This document shows, in pieces, positions 32,968 to 41,815 of a stretch of DNA of 64,000 bases. Under the pieces are notes generated by a model, which ran no database searches, was not told where the DNA came from, and was given only the letters and a program-made list of their open reading frames with translations. Position numbers and translations under genes: made by a program. Numbering within the stretch: the first letter of the stretch is position 1; every line of letters begins with the position of its first letter. Source of the DNA: Alphaproteobacteria bacterium (GTDB lineage Bacteria > Pseudomonadota > Alphaproteobacteria > Rhizobiales > Beijerinckiaceae); contig JAJPHH010000028.1 in the NCBI GenBank assembly GCA_021325385.1, positions 1 through 64,000 on the forward strand, written 5' to 3'.

Positions 32968-34752
32968 ATGGCTGATTATTATCCGCTTTTGGCCAAAGCG
33001 TTGGCCGGTCTGCCGGCTACGACCACGCCCGACGCGCGGCGAGCCATTTACGACCGCGCCCGCAAGGCGCTGATCGGCCAATTGCGTTCGTTGAAGCCGC
33101 CGCTATCGGAAGACGTGATCGCCCGCGAAGAGGCGGCGCTCGACGCCGCCGTCGCTCGGCTCGAGAGCGAGCGCGGCGCTGCGCCGAATTCAGCCGCTCC
33201 CCCGGCCTCGGCGCCCGCAGCCGGCGCGCCGGCGGCGCCGGCCGCTTCCGCGCCAGCCCCGGCGGCGGCCCCCGCCACGCGGCCGGCTCCGCCGCCGAGA
33301 CCGGCGCCCGCCGCGCCGACGGCCGCGCGGCCGCAAGCCCCGACAGCCGGCGTAGCCGGGGGCGGCGCAAAATCTCCGCCGCCGCCAAATGTTCGACCGG
33401 CCGCCTCGGCGAGCGCCTCCCCGGCCGCATCGCCGTTGCGGCCGCCCGCGGGCGGCGCTGCGGCGCGCGCCGCGCCGCGCCCGCCAGCCCAGGCCCCCGG
33501 CCAGCCGCCGCGGCCCTCGGTCGGTTTCGCAGCGCCCTCCGCCGCGCCCCCAAGCCCGTCCGGGCCGCCGCCGATCGGCTCGCCAGCGGCATGGTCGCCT
33601 GGAGCGCCGCCGCCGGTCGAAGCGCCGGATGTCGGCTTGGACGACGCAGACGACTACGCGCCGCCGATCGCGGCTGCGCCGGGCGAAAGCTTCGCCGCGC
33701 CGCCGGTGCGGGCGGCGGGCGATTCCGGCCGGCCGGCGGCGCCAGGCCTCGGCAAGCCGCGCGCGCGCAGACCGTGGCCCTGGGTCGCGCTGGCTGCGCT
33801 GGTCGTGGTCGTGGCGGTCGCGGCGGGCTTCGCCGTGCTGTGGAAGGAGAAGCCGCAAGACCTCGCCATCAAAGACAAGGAGAACGCCGAAGCGTCGGCC
33901 AAACCCGCCGTCGGCCAGAGCAAGATCGTCGAGCGTGTGACCGGCGGCGAGCCGGCGGCCGCGAGTCCGCCCGCCGCGCCCTCCAGCCCGGCGGCCAATT
34001 CCGCGCCGGGCGCGGCGTCGCCGGACAATTCGCAAGCCGCCGCGGCGGCGCCGCCGAACGCCTCGGCGCCGCAAGCCCCGAGTGCGACGCCGGCGCCTTC
34101 GGCCGAGACGCCGATCCCGACCGTAACCGTGCCGACCATCCCGGTGCGGCCCAACGAAACCGCCCAGGCCGGCGCGCAGGGCTCGGCCGGCCAACCGCCG
34201 GCCGCAACCGCGCCCGCCGTTTCGCGCGCTGCCTTGTTGATGGAGACGCCCGGCGATCCGCAAAAGCCGAAAGTCGTCGTCGGCGCCGCAACCTGGACCT
34301 TGATCCCCGCCGCCGCCGGCCAAGCTCAGGCCGGGCCGACCGTGCAGGCGGATATCGACATTCCCGACGCCAAGCTGCGCGCCACGGTGACGATCAAGAA
34401 GAACGTCGACGCCAGTCTGCCGGCGACGCATACGATCGATCTGCGCTTCGCCTTCGCCGACGGCGCCGAAATCAAGGGCTTCAAGGACATGGCTCTGCCG
34501 CAAATGCGGCGCGACGACACGCCGACGGGCGACTCGTTCGCGGGAGTCAGGGTGAAGATCAACGACGTCTATTTTCTCGTCGGCCTCACCCGTTCGGACG
34601 CCGACACGGCGCACAATCTGGAGCTCTTGAGCACGCGCAACTGGCTCGATTTCCCGCTCCTGTTCAACGACGATCACATCGCGAAGCTGACTTTCGAGAA
34701 GGGCGCGACCGGGCAGAGCGTGATCGCGCAGGCGATCGAGGCGTGGAAATAG
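32968..34752 (+). CDS. Ala/Pro-rich single-pass membrane protein of unknown function
   Basis: A 594-residue protein in four parts: a folded N-terminal helix bundle (1-75, DYYPLLAKALAGLPATT, RKALIGQLRSLKPPLS), a very Ala/Pro-rich linker (about 75-255), one membrane span (about 272-292, WVALAALVVVVAVAAGFAVL), a second Ala/Pro linker and a folded C-terminal domain (about 435-594). The C-domain begins ATWTLIP and contains ATVTIKKNVDASLPATHTID, so it is likely periplasmic and beta-rich. I do not recognise the family; it lies 44 bp after purA and is probably co-transcribed with it. Confidence 0.8.
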   Translation: MADYYPLLAKALAGLPATTTPDARRAIYDRARKALIGQLRSLKPPLSEDVIAREEAALDAAVARLESERGAAPNSAAPPASAPAAGAPAAPAASAPAPAAAPATRPAPPPRPAPAAPTAARPQAPTAGVAGGGAKSPPPPNVRPAASASASPAASPLRPPAGGAAARAAPRPPAQAPGQPPRPSVGFAAPSAAPPSPSGPPPIGSPAAWSPGAPPPVEAPDVGLDDADDYAPPIAAAPGESFAAPPVRAAGDSGRPAAPGLGKPRARRPWPWVALAALVVVVAVAAGFAVLWKEKPQDLAIKDKENAEASAKPAVGQSKIVERVTGGEPAAASPPAAPSSPAANSAPGAASPDNSQAAAAAPPNASAPQAPSATPAPSAETPIPTVTVPTIPVRPNETAQAGAQGSAGQPPAATAPAVSRAALLMETPGDPQKPKVVVGAATWTLIPAAAGQAQAGPTVQADIDIPDAKLRATVTIKKNVDASLPATHTIDLRFAFADGAEIKGFKDMALPQMRRDDTPTGDSFAGVRVKINDVYFLVGLTRSDADTAHNLELLSTRNWLDFPLLFNDDHIAKLTFEKGATGQSVIAQAIEAWK

Positions 34753-34765
34753 GGCGGGCGCCCAT

Positions 34766-34844
34766 CGTCATTGCGAGCGAAGCGAAGCAATCCATTCGCA
34801 AGGCCCAACCCTATAAACAGATCGCTTCGCGCCTCGCAACGACG
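34766..34844. repeat. Palindromic repeat, family A, copy 3
   Basis: The left arm CGTCATTGCGAGCGAAGCGA and the right arm GATCGCTTCGCGCCTCGCAA are inverted partners, nearly identical to the copy at 59856-59940. It lies between convergent genes (32968-34752 and yciB), where the hairpin could also stop transcription. Confidence 0.75.
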
Positions 34845-34874
34845 TCTCCAGCGAAATCGCCGCGGGCGGCCCGA

Positions 34875-35480
34875 TCACATGGCGTCGGTTTCGGCCTCGT
34901 CCTTGGATTCGTACCGCATGATCAGCGGCGCTTGCGCAAGGCCATAGAGGATGGTCAGCGGCAATACGCCGAACGTCTTGAAATTGACCCAGAAATCGGT
35001 GCTCTGAGTGCGCCAGACGATTTCGTTGAGGATCGCCAGAGCGAGAAAGAAAAACGCCCAGCGGTAGGTCAGCTTGCGCCAACCCTCCGGCGTGATCTTG
35101 AAGGCGGCGTCGAACAGGACCGGCAAGAGCGGCTTGTTCAGGGCCAGGCCGCCGAACAAGGCGAGCGCGAACAACAGATAGAGCGCGGTCGGCTTGATCT
35201 TGATCAGCGTCTCGTTGTGAAAAAACAGGGTGAGCGAGCCGAAGATGACGACGATCACCGCCGTGACCAGCGGCATGATCGGGATGCGCCGCAACATCGC
35301 ATAGGAGACGATCAGGCTGGCCACGACGCAGGCCATCAGGGCGCCGGTCGCGATGTAAATGCCGAGCTTCGAATAGGCGATGAAGAACGCCGCGAGCGGT
35401 CCGAGTTCGAGCGCGAACTTGAGCGTCGGATTGATCTTGCGCCGCGCCGGCGGCGCGGCGCGGCGCGCGTCTTCAGTCAT
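34875..35480 (-). CDS. yciB: Intracellular septation protein A / YciB family
   Basis: A 201-residue membrane protein with about five spans. The family signature is visible as LKFALELGPLAAFFIAY at the first span, then SLTLFFHNETLIKIKPT in the middle loop and WRKLTYRWAFFFLALAILNEIVWR near residues 145-168. YciB proteins influence cell envelope synthesis and division. The N-terminal 15 residues are Arg/Ala-rich and cytoplasmic. It is transcribed leftward away from a 620-bp gene-free stretch and is probably monocistronic. Confidence 0.93.
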   Translation of the reverse strand: MTEDARRAAPPARRKINPTLKFALELGPLAAFFIAYSKLGIYIATGALMACVVASLIVSYAMLRRIPIMPLVTAVIVVIFGSLTLFFHNETLIKIKPTALYLLFALALFGGLALNKPLLPVLFDAAFKITPEGWRKLTYRWAFFFLALAILNEIVWRTQSTDFWVNFKTFGVLPLTILYGLAQAPLIMRYESKDEAETDAM

Positions 35481-35783
35481 CGTCCTTCTCCGAAGAGAGG
35501 TTTGTCATGGCCGACGCGCAGGATCAAGCCGCCGCAACTCAAGGAAAACCCCATGTCATTCCCGCGCAAGCGCAGTACTGTCCGGGGAAAGGCCTGCGCC
35601 TCGGTCCGGCGATTTGGCTTGCTGTCAACACCGCGGCGCCACGCCGCCCGATTGCCGTCAACCCGCCATGGCGCCTCGAAGGTACGCGCAACACGATCTC
35701 TGTCCGCGCGGCGCCATGGCGGGCGCCTCGCTTGCGCTCCGCCCCTTCCGGGTGAAGGCGACCGCTCGGCGTGGCTATTGGCG

Positions 35784-35835
35784 ACCAAGACGTTTTGCTG
35801 CCGAAACCGGCCGTTCGGCCGCAAAACGTCTTGGT
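35784..35835. repeat. Long hairpin element
   Basis: Perfect 15-bp arms ACCAAGACGTTTTGC and GCAAAACGTCTTGGT enclose 22 bp that hold a second short inverted repeat (GCCGAA and TTCGGC). The composite stem is unlike families A and B. No other copy was noticed in this window. Confidence 0.7.
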
Positions 35836-36004
35836 TACAAAAGGCCGTCGAGGCGGGCGCGGTGTTCGGGATTTGCTTTCTTGAGCGCGCTTGATTTCTG
35901 AGTCTCGCTAGTCAGGAGCCGGCGAAGACTCTCGATATCGCCTTGTTTTGCGAGAGTCGCGCTCCGGGCGTCAAATTTACCCTCCTTTTCCCCGGACAGC
36001 CCTG

Positions 36005-36079
36005 CGCGCAAGCGGGAATCCAGTACGGCCTCTCCTGCACGCGCGGCGGCTCTCTGGATTCCCGCTTTGCGGGAATGAC
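36005..36079. repeat. Palindromic repeat, family B
   Basis: The arms GCGCAAGCGGGAATCCAG and CTGGATTCCCGCTTTGCGGG are inverted copies and end with GAATGAC. The same core GATTCCCGCTTTCGCGGGAA occurs in the repeat at 58921-59003. It lies just beyond the 3' end of the leftward gene at 36102. Confidence 0.75.
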
Positions 36080-36101
36080 AAGCCGTGGAACTCTGCGCGT
36101 C

Positions 36102-36638
36102 TCACGTCGCCGGCGCGATCGCGACCTTGATCCGATCCTTCGCCGAATTGCTGATCTGGATGGTGATCGGCGCGCCGGGGGTCAATTCGAAGCGTACGCT
36201 CTTGCGCACGCCGGAACAGTCTTTTTGGCCTGTATGGGCGACGGATCTCAATCGTGCGCCATTTTCGAAGACGTCGATCCACGCTTCGGCGGACAAGGTG
36301 ATCTGGTAAAGGCCCGGCGTCGCCACGCCGAAAATGACGAAATTGCCGCTGTAACTGTCAGGTTTCGGCGGCCGCTCGGGCGCGAGGAAGAAGTGGAAGC
36401 GCTTGCTCGGCTTGAGAGCGAGGAGCATCCCCTCGTCGCTTTTGACGACGCGCTCGCCGGAATGCGCCGGCGGCAATTGGCCGGCGAACCACGATTTCTC
36501 GCGGGCGATCGACCATGCAAAATGATCGCAAGCCGCCTGACCGCCATTCGTGGATTGCGCGTCTTCGGCCTTCGCCGGCGCAAGCGGCGGCGGCGCGAGC
36601 AAAAGGACGACGCCGAACAATGCCCGTCGCAGCGACAT
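36102..36638 (-). CDS. Exported protein of unknown function
   Basis: A 178-residue protein with a signal peptide of about 24 residues (LFGVVLLLAPPPLAPAKA). The rest looks like a beta-sandwich, with GNFVIFGVATPGLYQITLS, AWIDVFENGARL and KSVRFELTPGAPITIQIS, and two cysteines (AACDHF and KDCSGV). The pattern suggests a periplasmic beta-sandwich protein. I do not recognise a functional family. It lies 18 bp after the molbindin gene on the same strand and could be the last gene of the modA unit. Confidence 0.75.
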   Translation of the reverse strand: MSLRRALFGVVLLLAPPPLAPAKAEDAQSTNGGQAACDHFAWSIAREKSWFAGQLPPAHSGERVVKSDEGMLLALKPSKRFHFFLAPERPPKPDSYSGNFVIFGVATPGLYQITLSAEAWIDVFENGARLRSVAHTGQKDCSGVRKSVRFELTPGAPITIQISNSAKDRIKVAIAPAT

Positions 36639-36656
36639 CGCCCTCGACCTCCATCG

Positions 36657-36863
36657 TCAGTCCGTCGCCACCATGACGTCGGACGCCTTGATCACCGCGT
36701 ACGCGTCTTTGCCCTTCGCCAGGCCCAATTCGTCGACGGCTTCATTGGTGATCGAGGCGGTGATGATCGTTCCCTTGGCGTCGATCCGGACATGAGCCGT
36801 GGTCTGGCCTTTCACCACTTCAATGATGGTTCCTTTTATCAGATTGCGAGCGCTGATCTTCAT
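36657..36863 (-). CDS. Molbindin-type TOBE-domain protein (Mop)
   Basis: A 68-residue protein beginning MKISARNLIKGTI at the ATG at 36863; GGAG lies at the right distance upstream, so this start is preferred to ATGs further up. The whole protein is one Mop/TOBE domain (VKGQTTAHVRID, ITASITNEAVDELGL, AYAVIKASDVMV). Such small proteins bind molybdate or tungstate in the cytoplasm and store or sense it. It lies 17 bp after modA on the same strand. Confidence 0.92.
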   Translation of the reverse strand: MKISARNLIKGTIIEVVKGQTTAHVRIDAKGTIITASITNEAVDELGLAKGKDAYAVIKASDVMVATD

Positions 36864-36880
36864 CAAAATCTCCATCATGT

Positions 36881-37648
36881 TCACGAGAGCGTCTTGAAAC
36901 CCTGCCGTTCGAAGATCGCCCGACCCGCTGGCGAGCGCAAGAAATCCAGGAATTTAGCCGCCGCGGGATTGACGCTCGTCGCGGTCAGCGCGACCGGGTA
37001 GACGATCGGCTTGTGGGACGAAGCCGGAAAAGCCGCGACCACTTTCACCGCCGGCTCGGCGGCGGCGTCGGTCGCGTAAACGATCCCGAGCGGCGCCTCG
37101 CCGCGCGCGACGAAGGCCAAGGCGGCGCGCACATTGTCGGTCATCGCCAGATGCGGCGCGACGGCGTCCCAGAGCTGGAGATTGACGAGCGCCTCTTTGG
37201 CGTATTTGCCGACAGGTACGGAATTGACTTCGCCCGTCGCCAGCTTGCCGGCGCCGAGCGCGGCTTTGACGTCGGCGGCGTTCAGCGGCAGCGCTTGCAG
37301 CGGCGACGTCTTGTTGGCGACGACGACCAGCATATTGGCGAGGAAATCGATCCGGCTTTCCAGCTTGATCGCTTTGCCCTTCGCGGCTTCGTCCATCGAA
37401 TCTTCGTCAGCGGAGACGAAAATGTCCGCGGGCGCGCCTTGCGCCAATTGCCGCGCCAGCGCCAGCGAGCCGCCGTAGGAAATCTTGACGTCGAGGCCGC
37501 TCTTGTCGTGAAACGCCGTGGCGGCTTCATCGAGCGCCGTTTTCAGACTGGCCGCTGCGAAGACGATCGCCGGCGCTTGCGCCTCTGCCGGCTGAGCCGC
37601 CGTCATGACGATCAGAGCAAGCGCCAGGACAAATCGCCAAAAACGCAT
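36881..37648 (-). CDS. modA: Molybdate-binding periplasmic protein ModA
   Basis: A 255-residue binding protein from the ATG at 37648. A signal peptide of about 23 residues (ALALIVMTAAQPAEA) precedes the conserved IVFAAASLKTALDEAA, whose Ser binds the oxyanion. Other family motifs are YGGSLALARQLAQGAPADIF and a C-terminal KFLDFLRSPAGRAIFERQGF. It captures molybdate or tungstate for uptake. No modB permease or modC ATPase gene follows, so these must lie elsewhere. A ModE-like box stands 26 bp upstream. Confidence 0.93.
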   Translation of the reverse strand: MRFWRFVLALALIVMTAAQPAEAQAPAIVFAAASLKTALDEAATAFHDKSGLDVKISYGGSLALARQLAQGAPADIFVSADEDSMDEAAKGKAIKLESRIDFLANMLVVVANKTSPLQALPLNAADVKAALGAGKLATGEVNSVPVGKYAKEALVNLQLWDAVAPHLAMTDNVRAALAFVARGEAPLGIVYATDAAAEPAVKVVAAFPASSHKPIVYPVALTATSVNPAAAKFLDFLRSPAGRAIFERQGFKTLS

Positions 37649-37673
37649 TCGGCGCTCCAAGGAGGAGATTTCA

Positions 37674-37697
37674 CGCTATTCTTTTCAGAATATAGCG
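37674..37697. promoter_or_regulatory. ModE-like molybdate operator
   Basis: The arms CGCTATTCT and AATATAGCG are separated by 6 bp, giving the 24-bp layout of the ModE consensus (CGNTATATA-N6-TATATANCG). The right half matches at 8 of 9 positions and the left half at 6 of 9. It lies between modA and the divergent dioxygenase gene, where a Mo-loaded ModE would repress modA. Confidence 0.5.
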
Positions 37698-37783
37698 GTT
37701 GGCTGCGAACGCAAGCTTGCCGCGCAGACGATCTTGCTCCGTCGCACGACCCGCGTGAATATCGCGGCGCACGCGGAGGATCA

Positions 37784-38767
37784 ATGCAGGACGAACCGAT
37801 CATGGACGTCGCCCATCTCGGGCACGTCGAATTGTTGACGCCGAAGCCGGACGAGAGCTTGCGCTTCTTCGTCGACGTCCTCGGCATGAGCGAGAGCAGC
37901 CGGCAAAACGATTCCGTCTTCCTGCGCGGCTGGGACGATTACGAAACGTACTCGCTCAAGCTGACCGGCGCGAAAACCTCCGGCCTGGGCCACGCCGCCT
38001 TCCGCGCCCGCAGCCCGGCCGCCTTGGCGCGCCGCGTCGCCGCGCTGGAGCGGTCAGGGCTCGGCATCGGTTGGCGCGACGGCGAATTCGGTCACGGGCC
38101 CGCCTATCAATTCCGCGACCCCGACGGGCATCTCCTTGAACTCTATTATGAGACGCAATGGTACGAAGCGCCGGCGGCGCTGCGTCCCGCCTTGAAAAAC
38201 CAGGCGCAGCGCTTTCCGGCGCGCGGCGTCAATGTGCGGCGCATCGATCACTTCAACTGTCTCGCCAAGGATATCCGCGCCAATCGCGAGTTCTTCGAGC
38301 AGACGCTCGGCTTTCGTCTGACCGAGCAGATCGTGCTCGACAGCGGGGTCGAGGCGGGCATGTGGATGACCTGCACGAACAAGAGCTACGATTTCGCCTA
38401 TACGCTCGAAGCCCATGGCGTGTCCGGCCGGCTCCATCATCTCACCTTCGCCCTCGACAGCCGCGAGGAAATCCTGCGCGCCGCAGATATTTTCCTCGAA
38501 GCGGGCGTGTTCATCGAAACCGGGCCGCACAAGCACGCCATCCAACAAACCTTCTTCCTCTATGTCTATGAGCCGGGCGGCAATCGAATCGAAGTGGCAA
38601 ATGCCGGCGCGCGGCTCATCCTGGCGCCCGACTGGAAGCCGATCCGCTGGAGCGAGGCCGAGCGCAAGAAGGGGCAGGCCTGGGGACTGAAGACGATCGA
38701 GAGCTTCCATACCCATGGCACGCCGCCGCTGGAGAGAGGTACTTTGAAGGCCGGCGAGACGGAATGA
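37784..38767 (+). CDS. Extradiol ring-cleavage dioxygenase, catechol 2,3-dioxygenase type
   Basis: A 327-residue two-domain type I extradiol dioxygenase starting at 37784 behind GCGGAGGA. The C-terminal catalytic domain has the Fe(II) triad: His156 in RRIDHFNCL, a His at 218/219 in [10 protein letters not shown] and Glu270 in NRIEVANAG. The spacing closely follows XylE-type catechol 2,3-dioxygenases. It opens catechol or an alkyl catechol meta to the hydroxyls. It stands alone, without ferredoxin, hydrolase or dehydrogenase genes of a meta pathway, and shares an intergenic region with modA. Confidence 0.87.
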   Translation: MQDEPIMDVAHLGHVELLTPKPDESLRFFVDVLGMSESSRQNDSVFLRGWDDYETYSLKLTGAKTSGLGHAAFRARSPAALARRVAALERSGLGIGWRDGEFGHGPAYQFRDPDGHLLELYYETQWYEAPAALRPALKNQAQRFPARGVNVRRIDHFNCLAKDIRANREFFEQTLGFRLTEQIVLDSGVEAGMWMTCTNKSYDFAYTLEAHGVSGRLHHLTFALDSREEILRAADIFLEAGVFIETGPHKHAIQQTFFLYVYEPGGNRIEVANAGARLILAPDWKPIRWSEAERKKGQAWGLKTIESFHTHGTPPLERGTLKAGETE

Positions 38768-38961
38768 ATTTGCACTCTGGCGGGAAGCGCAATCGGTCAT
38801 TATTGGACGCCGAGCCAAGCGTCGGCGTCCGTCCCAGACGACGGTCGCGGCTTGGCCGGCGCTTCTCCGGGCGTCTCGGCCCCGCCTTCCGACCTCGCCC
38901 GAAACGTGCTACCCGCCCGCTCGGCAAGGGCCGCCGGTCGGGCGGCCGCATAGGACGGCTC

Positions 38962-40554
38962 ATGGCTAATGATCTTGCGCGGGTCGGCCGCGCCCTGATT
39001 TCAGTTTCGGACAAAACCGGGCTCCTCGAACTCGCGGCCGCCCTCGCGGCGCGCGGCGTCGAACTGGTCTCGACCGGCGGCACCGCCAAGGCGCTCGCCG
39101 CCGCCGGCCACGCGGTGCGCGACGCGGCTGAACTCACCGGCTTTCCGGAAATGATGGACGGCCGCGTCAAGACGCTGCATCCCGGCATCCATGGCGGCCT
39201 TCTGGCGGTGCGCGAAAATCCGGCGCACGAGGCGGCGATGCTCGCCCACAACATCGTGCCGATCGATCTGCTGGTCGTCAATCTTTATCCGTTCGAAGAA
39301 ACGCTGGCGCGCGGCGGCGCCTTCGACGAAATGATCGAGAATATCGACATTGGCGGGCCGGCGATGATCCGCGCCGCGGCCAAGAATCACGGCGACGTCG
39401 CCGTCGTCGTCGAGCCGAATCAGTACGAAGGCCTGATCGAAGAGTTGCAGCGCCATGGCGGCGCGACCAGCCTCGCCTTCCGTCGAGCCCTCGCGCTGCG
39501 CGCCTACGCTCGCACCGCCGCTTATGACGCCGCGATATCGAATTGGCTCGCCAGCGTCGCGGGGGAGCCGGCGCCGGCTTGGCGCGCCTTCGGCGGCAAG
39601 CTGATCGAGGCCATGCGCTACGGCGAGAACCCGCATCAATCGGCCGGGTTCTACGCCTCGCCCGATCGGCGGCCGGGGGTCGCCACGGCCCGGCAATTGC
39701 AGGGCAAGCAGCTCTCTTACAACAACGTCAACGACACCGACGCGGCCTTCGAACTGGTCGCCGAATTCGACCCCGCGCGCGCCGCGGCGGTCGCCATCAT
39801 CAAACACGCCAATCCGTGCGGGGTCGCCGAGGGCGGAACTCTGAAGGAGGCGTACGAGCGCGCGCTCGCCTGCGACCCGGTCTCGGCCTTCGGCGGCGTC
39901 GTCGCGCTCAATCGCCGCCTCGACGCGGACGCGGCGCGCAAAATCGTCGAGATCATGACCGAGGTCATCATCGCGCCGGAGGCGGACGAAGAGGCGGTCG
40001 CCATCGTTGCGGCTAAGAAGAATCTGCGCCTGCTCGTCGCAGGCGCCTTGCCTGATCCGCGCGCGCCCGGCTTCACCGCGCGCGCCGTCGCCGGCGGGCT
40101 GCTGATCCAGAGTCGCGACAACGCCGTCGTCGACGACATGAATCTCAAGGTTGTGACCAAGCGCGCGCCGAGCGCGCAGGAGCTCGCCGATCTGCGCTTC
40201 GCCTATCGCGTCGCCAAGCATGTCAAATCCAACGCCATCGTCTACGCCAAGAATGCTGCGACGGTCGGCATCGGCGCCGGACAAATGTCGCGGGTCGATT
40301 CGTCGCGCATCGCCGCTCGCAAGGCCGCCGACATGGCGGCGGCCGCGGGCCTCGTGGAATCGCCGGCCAAGGGCTCGGTCGTCGCCTCCGACGCCTTCTT
40401 CCCCTTCGCCGACGGCCTGCTGGCGGCGGCCGAAGCCGGCGCGACCGCAATCATTCAGCCGGGCGGATCGCTGCGCGACCGCGAGGTCATCGCCGCGGCG
40501 GACGAAGCCGGGCTGGCGATGGTGTTCACCGGCTTTCGCCACTTCCGTCACTGA
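38962..40554 (+). CDS. purH: Bifunctional AICAR transformylase / IMP cyclohydrolase
   Basis: A 530-residue enzyme for the last two steps of IMP synthesis. The N-terminal MGS-like cyclohydrolase begins [17 protein letters not shown] and includes [15 protein letters not shown]. The C-terminal transformylase has the active-site [14 protein letters not shown]. The start at 38962 is preferred because the protein aligns from there; upstream in-frame codons read as Arg-rich non-coding sequence. It has its own leader of about 194 bp. Confidence 0.97.
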   Translation: MANDLARVGRALISVSDKTGLLELAAALAARGVELVSTGGTAKALAAAGHAVRDAAELTGFPEMMDGRVKTLHPGIHGGLLAVRENPAHEAAMLAHNIVPIDLLVVNLYPFEETLARGGAFDEMIENIDIGGPAMIRAAAKNHGDVAVVVEPNQYEGLIEELQRHGGATSLAFRRALALRAYARTAAYDAAISNWLASVAGEPAPAWRAFGGKLIEAMRYGENPHQSAGFYASPDRRPGVATARQLQGKQLSYNNVNDTDAAFELVAEFDPARAAAVAIIKHANPCGVAEGGTLKEAYERALACDPVSAFGGVVALNRRLDADAARKIVEIMTEVIIAPEADEEAVAIVAAKKNLRLLVAGALPDPRAPGFTARAVAGGLLIQSRDNAVVDDMNLKVVTKRAPSAQELADLRFAYRVAKHVKSNAIVYAKNAATVGIGAGQMSRVDSSRIAARKAADMAAAAGLVESPAKGSVVASDAFFPFADGLLAAAEAGATAIIQPGGSLRDREVIAAADEAGLAMVFTGFRHFRH

Positions 40555-40843
40555 TCGGCGCCGCTGCCGAATTCGAGTCGCCATACGCGCTAGCAGCAGC
40601 GACTCTCGAGCGCTGCGCGTGATCGCGCGGACGGCGCGTCGATTCGCCGCGTCGGCTTGCGGCGAAAGTCGGCGGCCCGGATCGGGACGCCCGTCCTGAT
40701 CCGCGCCATAATCGTCCTCGATCCTCGCAACGAAAGACCGCTCGGAAACTTTCAAGTTTTCTTGATGCGGAGGATCACGACAACGCCCTGCCGGGTTTTC
40801 TTTGGTCTCCCCCTGGCGAAATGATGGCGAAATGGAGGAGAGG

Positions 40844-41086
40844 ATGACGACGGCGCTGCCCGCCAATGAAGATTACGCCAAGGCCATCTTGTCGATCTTC
40901 GGCGAGGGCCGCCTGCGTCCCGGCCAAACGCTGAGCGAAAAGCAAGTAAGCGAGGCGTTCCAAGCCAAAAGGATGGGTAGACGCGTGGATTACGAGGACG
41001 CGCTGAAATACGCGGTGGATCGGGAGTGGCTAACTCTTCAACTCGGCATGGTGCGATTGACCGCCGCGGGTTTCGGCCAGATCTAA
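40844..41086 (+). CDS. Small conserved-looking protein of unknown function
   Basis: An 80-residue protein beginning MTTALPANEDYAKAILSIFG at the ATG at 40844, behind a strong GGAGGAGAGG. Predicted helices (YAKAILSIFGEGRLRPG, SEKQVSEAFQAKRMG, YEDALKYAVDREW) followed by LTLQLGMVRLTAAGF read like a small winged-helix fold. I do not recognise a family. The strong ribosome site and balanced composition make it more than chance. It stands alone between purH and a long gap. Confidence 0.6.
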   Translation: MTTALPANEDYAKAILSIFGEGRLRPGQTLSEKQVSEAFQAKRMGRRVDYEDALKYAVDREWLTLQLGMVRLTAAGFGQI

Positions 41087-41815
41087 CGGCGAAACCAGCG
41101 ACGCGGGCCTGCGTATTTTCTCTCAAGAGAGCGCAGAAGGGCCCGGCCATGCTGGCGCAAAGCCGATCCCGCCGCCGCCTCCCGGCGCCGGCCCAGACAT
41201 TCGGACCCTTGGGAGGAGATCGGCCGTCACTTGGATCCGGTCCGGCAGCGCGCCAAATTCGCATCGACAATGCGTGGTCAGAGGCATTTCACAGCATAGC
41301 TCGCGGAACGCGCCTCGCGCCGCCGCGCCGCGGCGCCCCCGGCGAACGCTCGCCGCAGCGCGGCTCCGCGCGCGCCGCGGCGCTGCGCCTCGCAAATAGT
41401 CACGCTGACGGCGAGGAACTTACGCGGTCTCGCGCGTTATTTGCATGTTGCGCAATTGGCACTGTTCACAGTGAAAGCGCCAGCGCCGGCGAAAACACTT
41501 GCGCTCGCTTCGCCATTCCGGGAAGCTCTCGAAACTCGGTGGAAACGCCTGATTCGTTCGCATGGGGGGCGACGTGGGCGTTGTTCGTCGGATGTCAACC
41601 GACGAACAGAATGGCGACGGCGCGCGAGCAAGTTCGGCGCAGAGCGTTCGCCAGAGTGACTGAGTTGCGCCCCAACGAAGGGAAGGCGGCTATCTTCGCG
41701 TACCGTTTGCGGTTACGCGCGGGCCAGCGCTTCGTCAATTATTCGCCGCGCTCTTGATTGCGCGACGTGAGTGACCAAGTCCTAGGCAAGAACTGGAGCT
41801 TCGGAGGACTTTACG
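41087..41815. other. 729-bp gene-free region before the prkA operon
   Basis: No convincing gene is present on either strand. A 14-bp imperfect dyad CACTGTTCACAGTG lies near 41460 and a perfect 10-bp inverted repeat at 41582-41608. The block 41320-41400 is extremely GC-rich. The prkA ribosome site GGAGGA lies at about 41803. The stretch is unusually long for a leader in this compact sequence. Confidence 0.5.
41582..41608. repeat. Perfect inverted repeat upstream of prkA
   Basis: Arms TGTTCGTCGG and CCGACGAACA (10 bp each) flank ATGTCAA. No T-run follows, so it is not a standard terminator. It lies about 208 bp before prkA and could be an operator or mRNA leader hairpin. Confidence 0.6.

Larger units (their letters stand above)
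35481..36101. other. 621-bp gene-free region rich in palindromes
   Basis: No credible gene is present. The region must hold the yciB promoter at its left edge. It contains a half repeat of family B (GTCATTCCCGCGCAAGCG at 35555), the strong hairpin at 35784-35835, an 8-bp stem GACTCTCG/CGAGAGTC near 35929-35956 and a family B palindrome at 36005-36079. It looks like a collecting place for small repeat elements. Confidence 0.55.

Noticed and set aside
41123..41395. A 90-codon frame on the minus strand in the prkA upstream gap
   Set aside because: It begins with a run of Arg/Ala and Gly residues typical of chance frames in GC-rich DNA and has no neighbour or motif in support.
41416..41440. Possible EcfG-type general stress promoter, GGAAC followed by GCGTT, before prkA
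   Set aside because: The spacing to CGTT is 15 bp rather than the 16-17 bp expected, and it lies about 400 bp from prkA. One such match in 700 bp is not strong evidence.
41455..41470. TTGGCAC as a sigma-54 -24 element before prkA
   Set aside because: The -12 TTGC element is missing at the required distance.
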